DNA of 20,890 bases. Origin: AP-16 sp036395835 (GTDB lineage: Bacteria > Pseudomonadota > Alphaproteobacteria > Rhizobiales > Xanthobacteraceae). The notes beneath the pieces were generated by a model. That model was given only the letters and a program-made list of their open reading frames with translations, was not told where the DNA came from and ran no database searches. The DNA is taken from assembly GCA_036395835.1 (NCBI GenBank), contig DASWCW010000157.1:1-20890 (forward strand). Reading direction: 5' to 3'. Below, in pieces: positions 20,805-20,890 of this stretch (positions are counted from its first letter, which is position 1; every line of letters starts with the position of its first letter). The position numbers were made by a program, and so were the translations under genes.

Positions 20805-20890
20805 TCAAACCATGCCCATTTGGGCCGGCAAGCGCGACACGTGCAGCCGCTTCGGCTTCGGCGCGAGCTTCCTCCAGGACCTCATTGACG
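20800..20890 (+). CDS. Probable AlpA/excisionase-like DNA-binding protein, N-terminal part
   Basis: Translation from ATG 20800 gives MTQTMPIWAGKRDTCSRFGF and then GASFLQDLID to the window end (30 codons). A second in-frame ATG is at 20812. The segment CSRFGFGASFLQDLID resembles the winged helix-turn-helix start of AlpA/excisionase proteins (pattern: ArFGiGrStLydLIaaG). The position next to an integrase fits. The fragment is too short to be sure, and no clear Shine-Dalgarno is seen because the start codon sits in a stem of the preceding RNA. Confidence 0.4.
   Translation, partial: MTQTMPIWAGKRDTCSRFGFGASFLQDLID

Noticed and set aside
19150..20890. tRNA gene as integration target
   Set aside because: No cloverleaf or TTCGA-type arm was found around the integrase. 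The hpf gene is the likelier target.
1..20890. CRISPR array
   Set aside because: No regularly spaced identical repeats of 24-40 bp were seen. The only short phased repeats are the TTCATC and GAACT sets.

Overview
The window is GC-rich DNA with typical alphaproteobacterial gene content. Marker genes (PtsN with a long-form HPF tail, Hsp20 followed by DUF1150, tandem Spy/LTXXQ protein, DUF3311 plus sodium:solute symporter, a ROSE-type RNA thermometer) point to Hyphomicrobiales/Rhizobiales, close to Bradyrhizobiaceae/Xanthobacteraceae. This placement is inferred from recognised families, not from a search.

Region 1 (1-7966, all minus strand) is a catabolic/uptake operon. It starts with a periplasmic family-5 solute-binding protein, followed by two Dpp/Opp-type permeases, two ATPases, an M20 metallopeptidase, a 2,4-dienoyl-CoA-reductase-like SDR and the start of a DinB-fold protein that runs off the left edge. 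Most junctions overlap by 4 nt or abut. A classical SDR (8104-8904, plus) is divergent from the operon. A cluster of GC-rich palindromes (8906-9032) closes that gene against the next convergent operon.

Region 2 (9041-12370, minus) encodes a DUF3311 membrane protein, an MctP-like sodium:solute symporter and a threonine-synthase-like PLP enzyme. The DUF3311 protein is unusual because about 95 residues are inserted between its two membrane helices.

Region 3 (12517-16554) holds small or medium exported proteins: a duplicated Spy/LTXXQ protein, a frameshifted His-rich secreted protein, a small secreted protein with its own strong terminator, and a duplicated DUF1259 protein. A 755-bp gap at 14906-15660 has no convincing gene but contains 11-bp-phased TTCATC repeats.

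Region 4 (16989-18906) is stress and regulation: a response regulator, then Hsp20 and DUF1150. A sigma-32-type promoter and a ROSE-type thermometer hairpin precede Hsp20. A convergent ptsN follows.

Region 5 (18986-20890) is the left end of an integrated element. Only the C-terminal domain of HPF remains next to ptsN. Its missing N-terminus is replaced by an integrase gene, broken by one missing base, preceded by GAACT direct repeats. Beyond it lies a promoter with a heavily structured leader of about 235 nt. The leader runs into the start codon of a probable AlpA/excisionase-like gene cut by the window end. This leader and the DUF3311 insertion are the least explained parts of the window.
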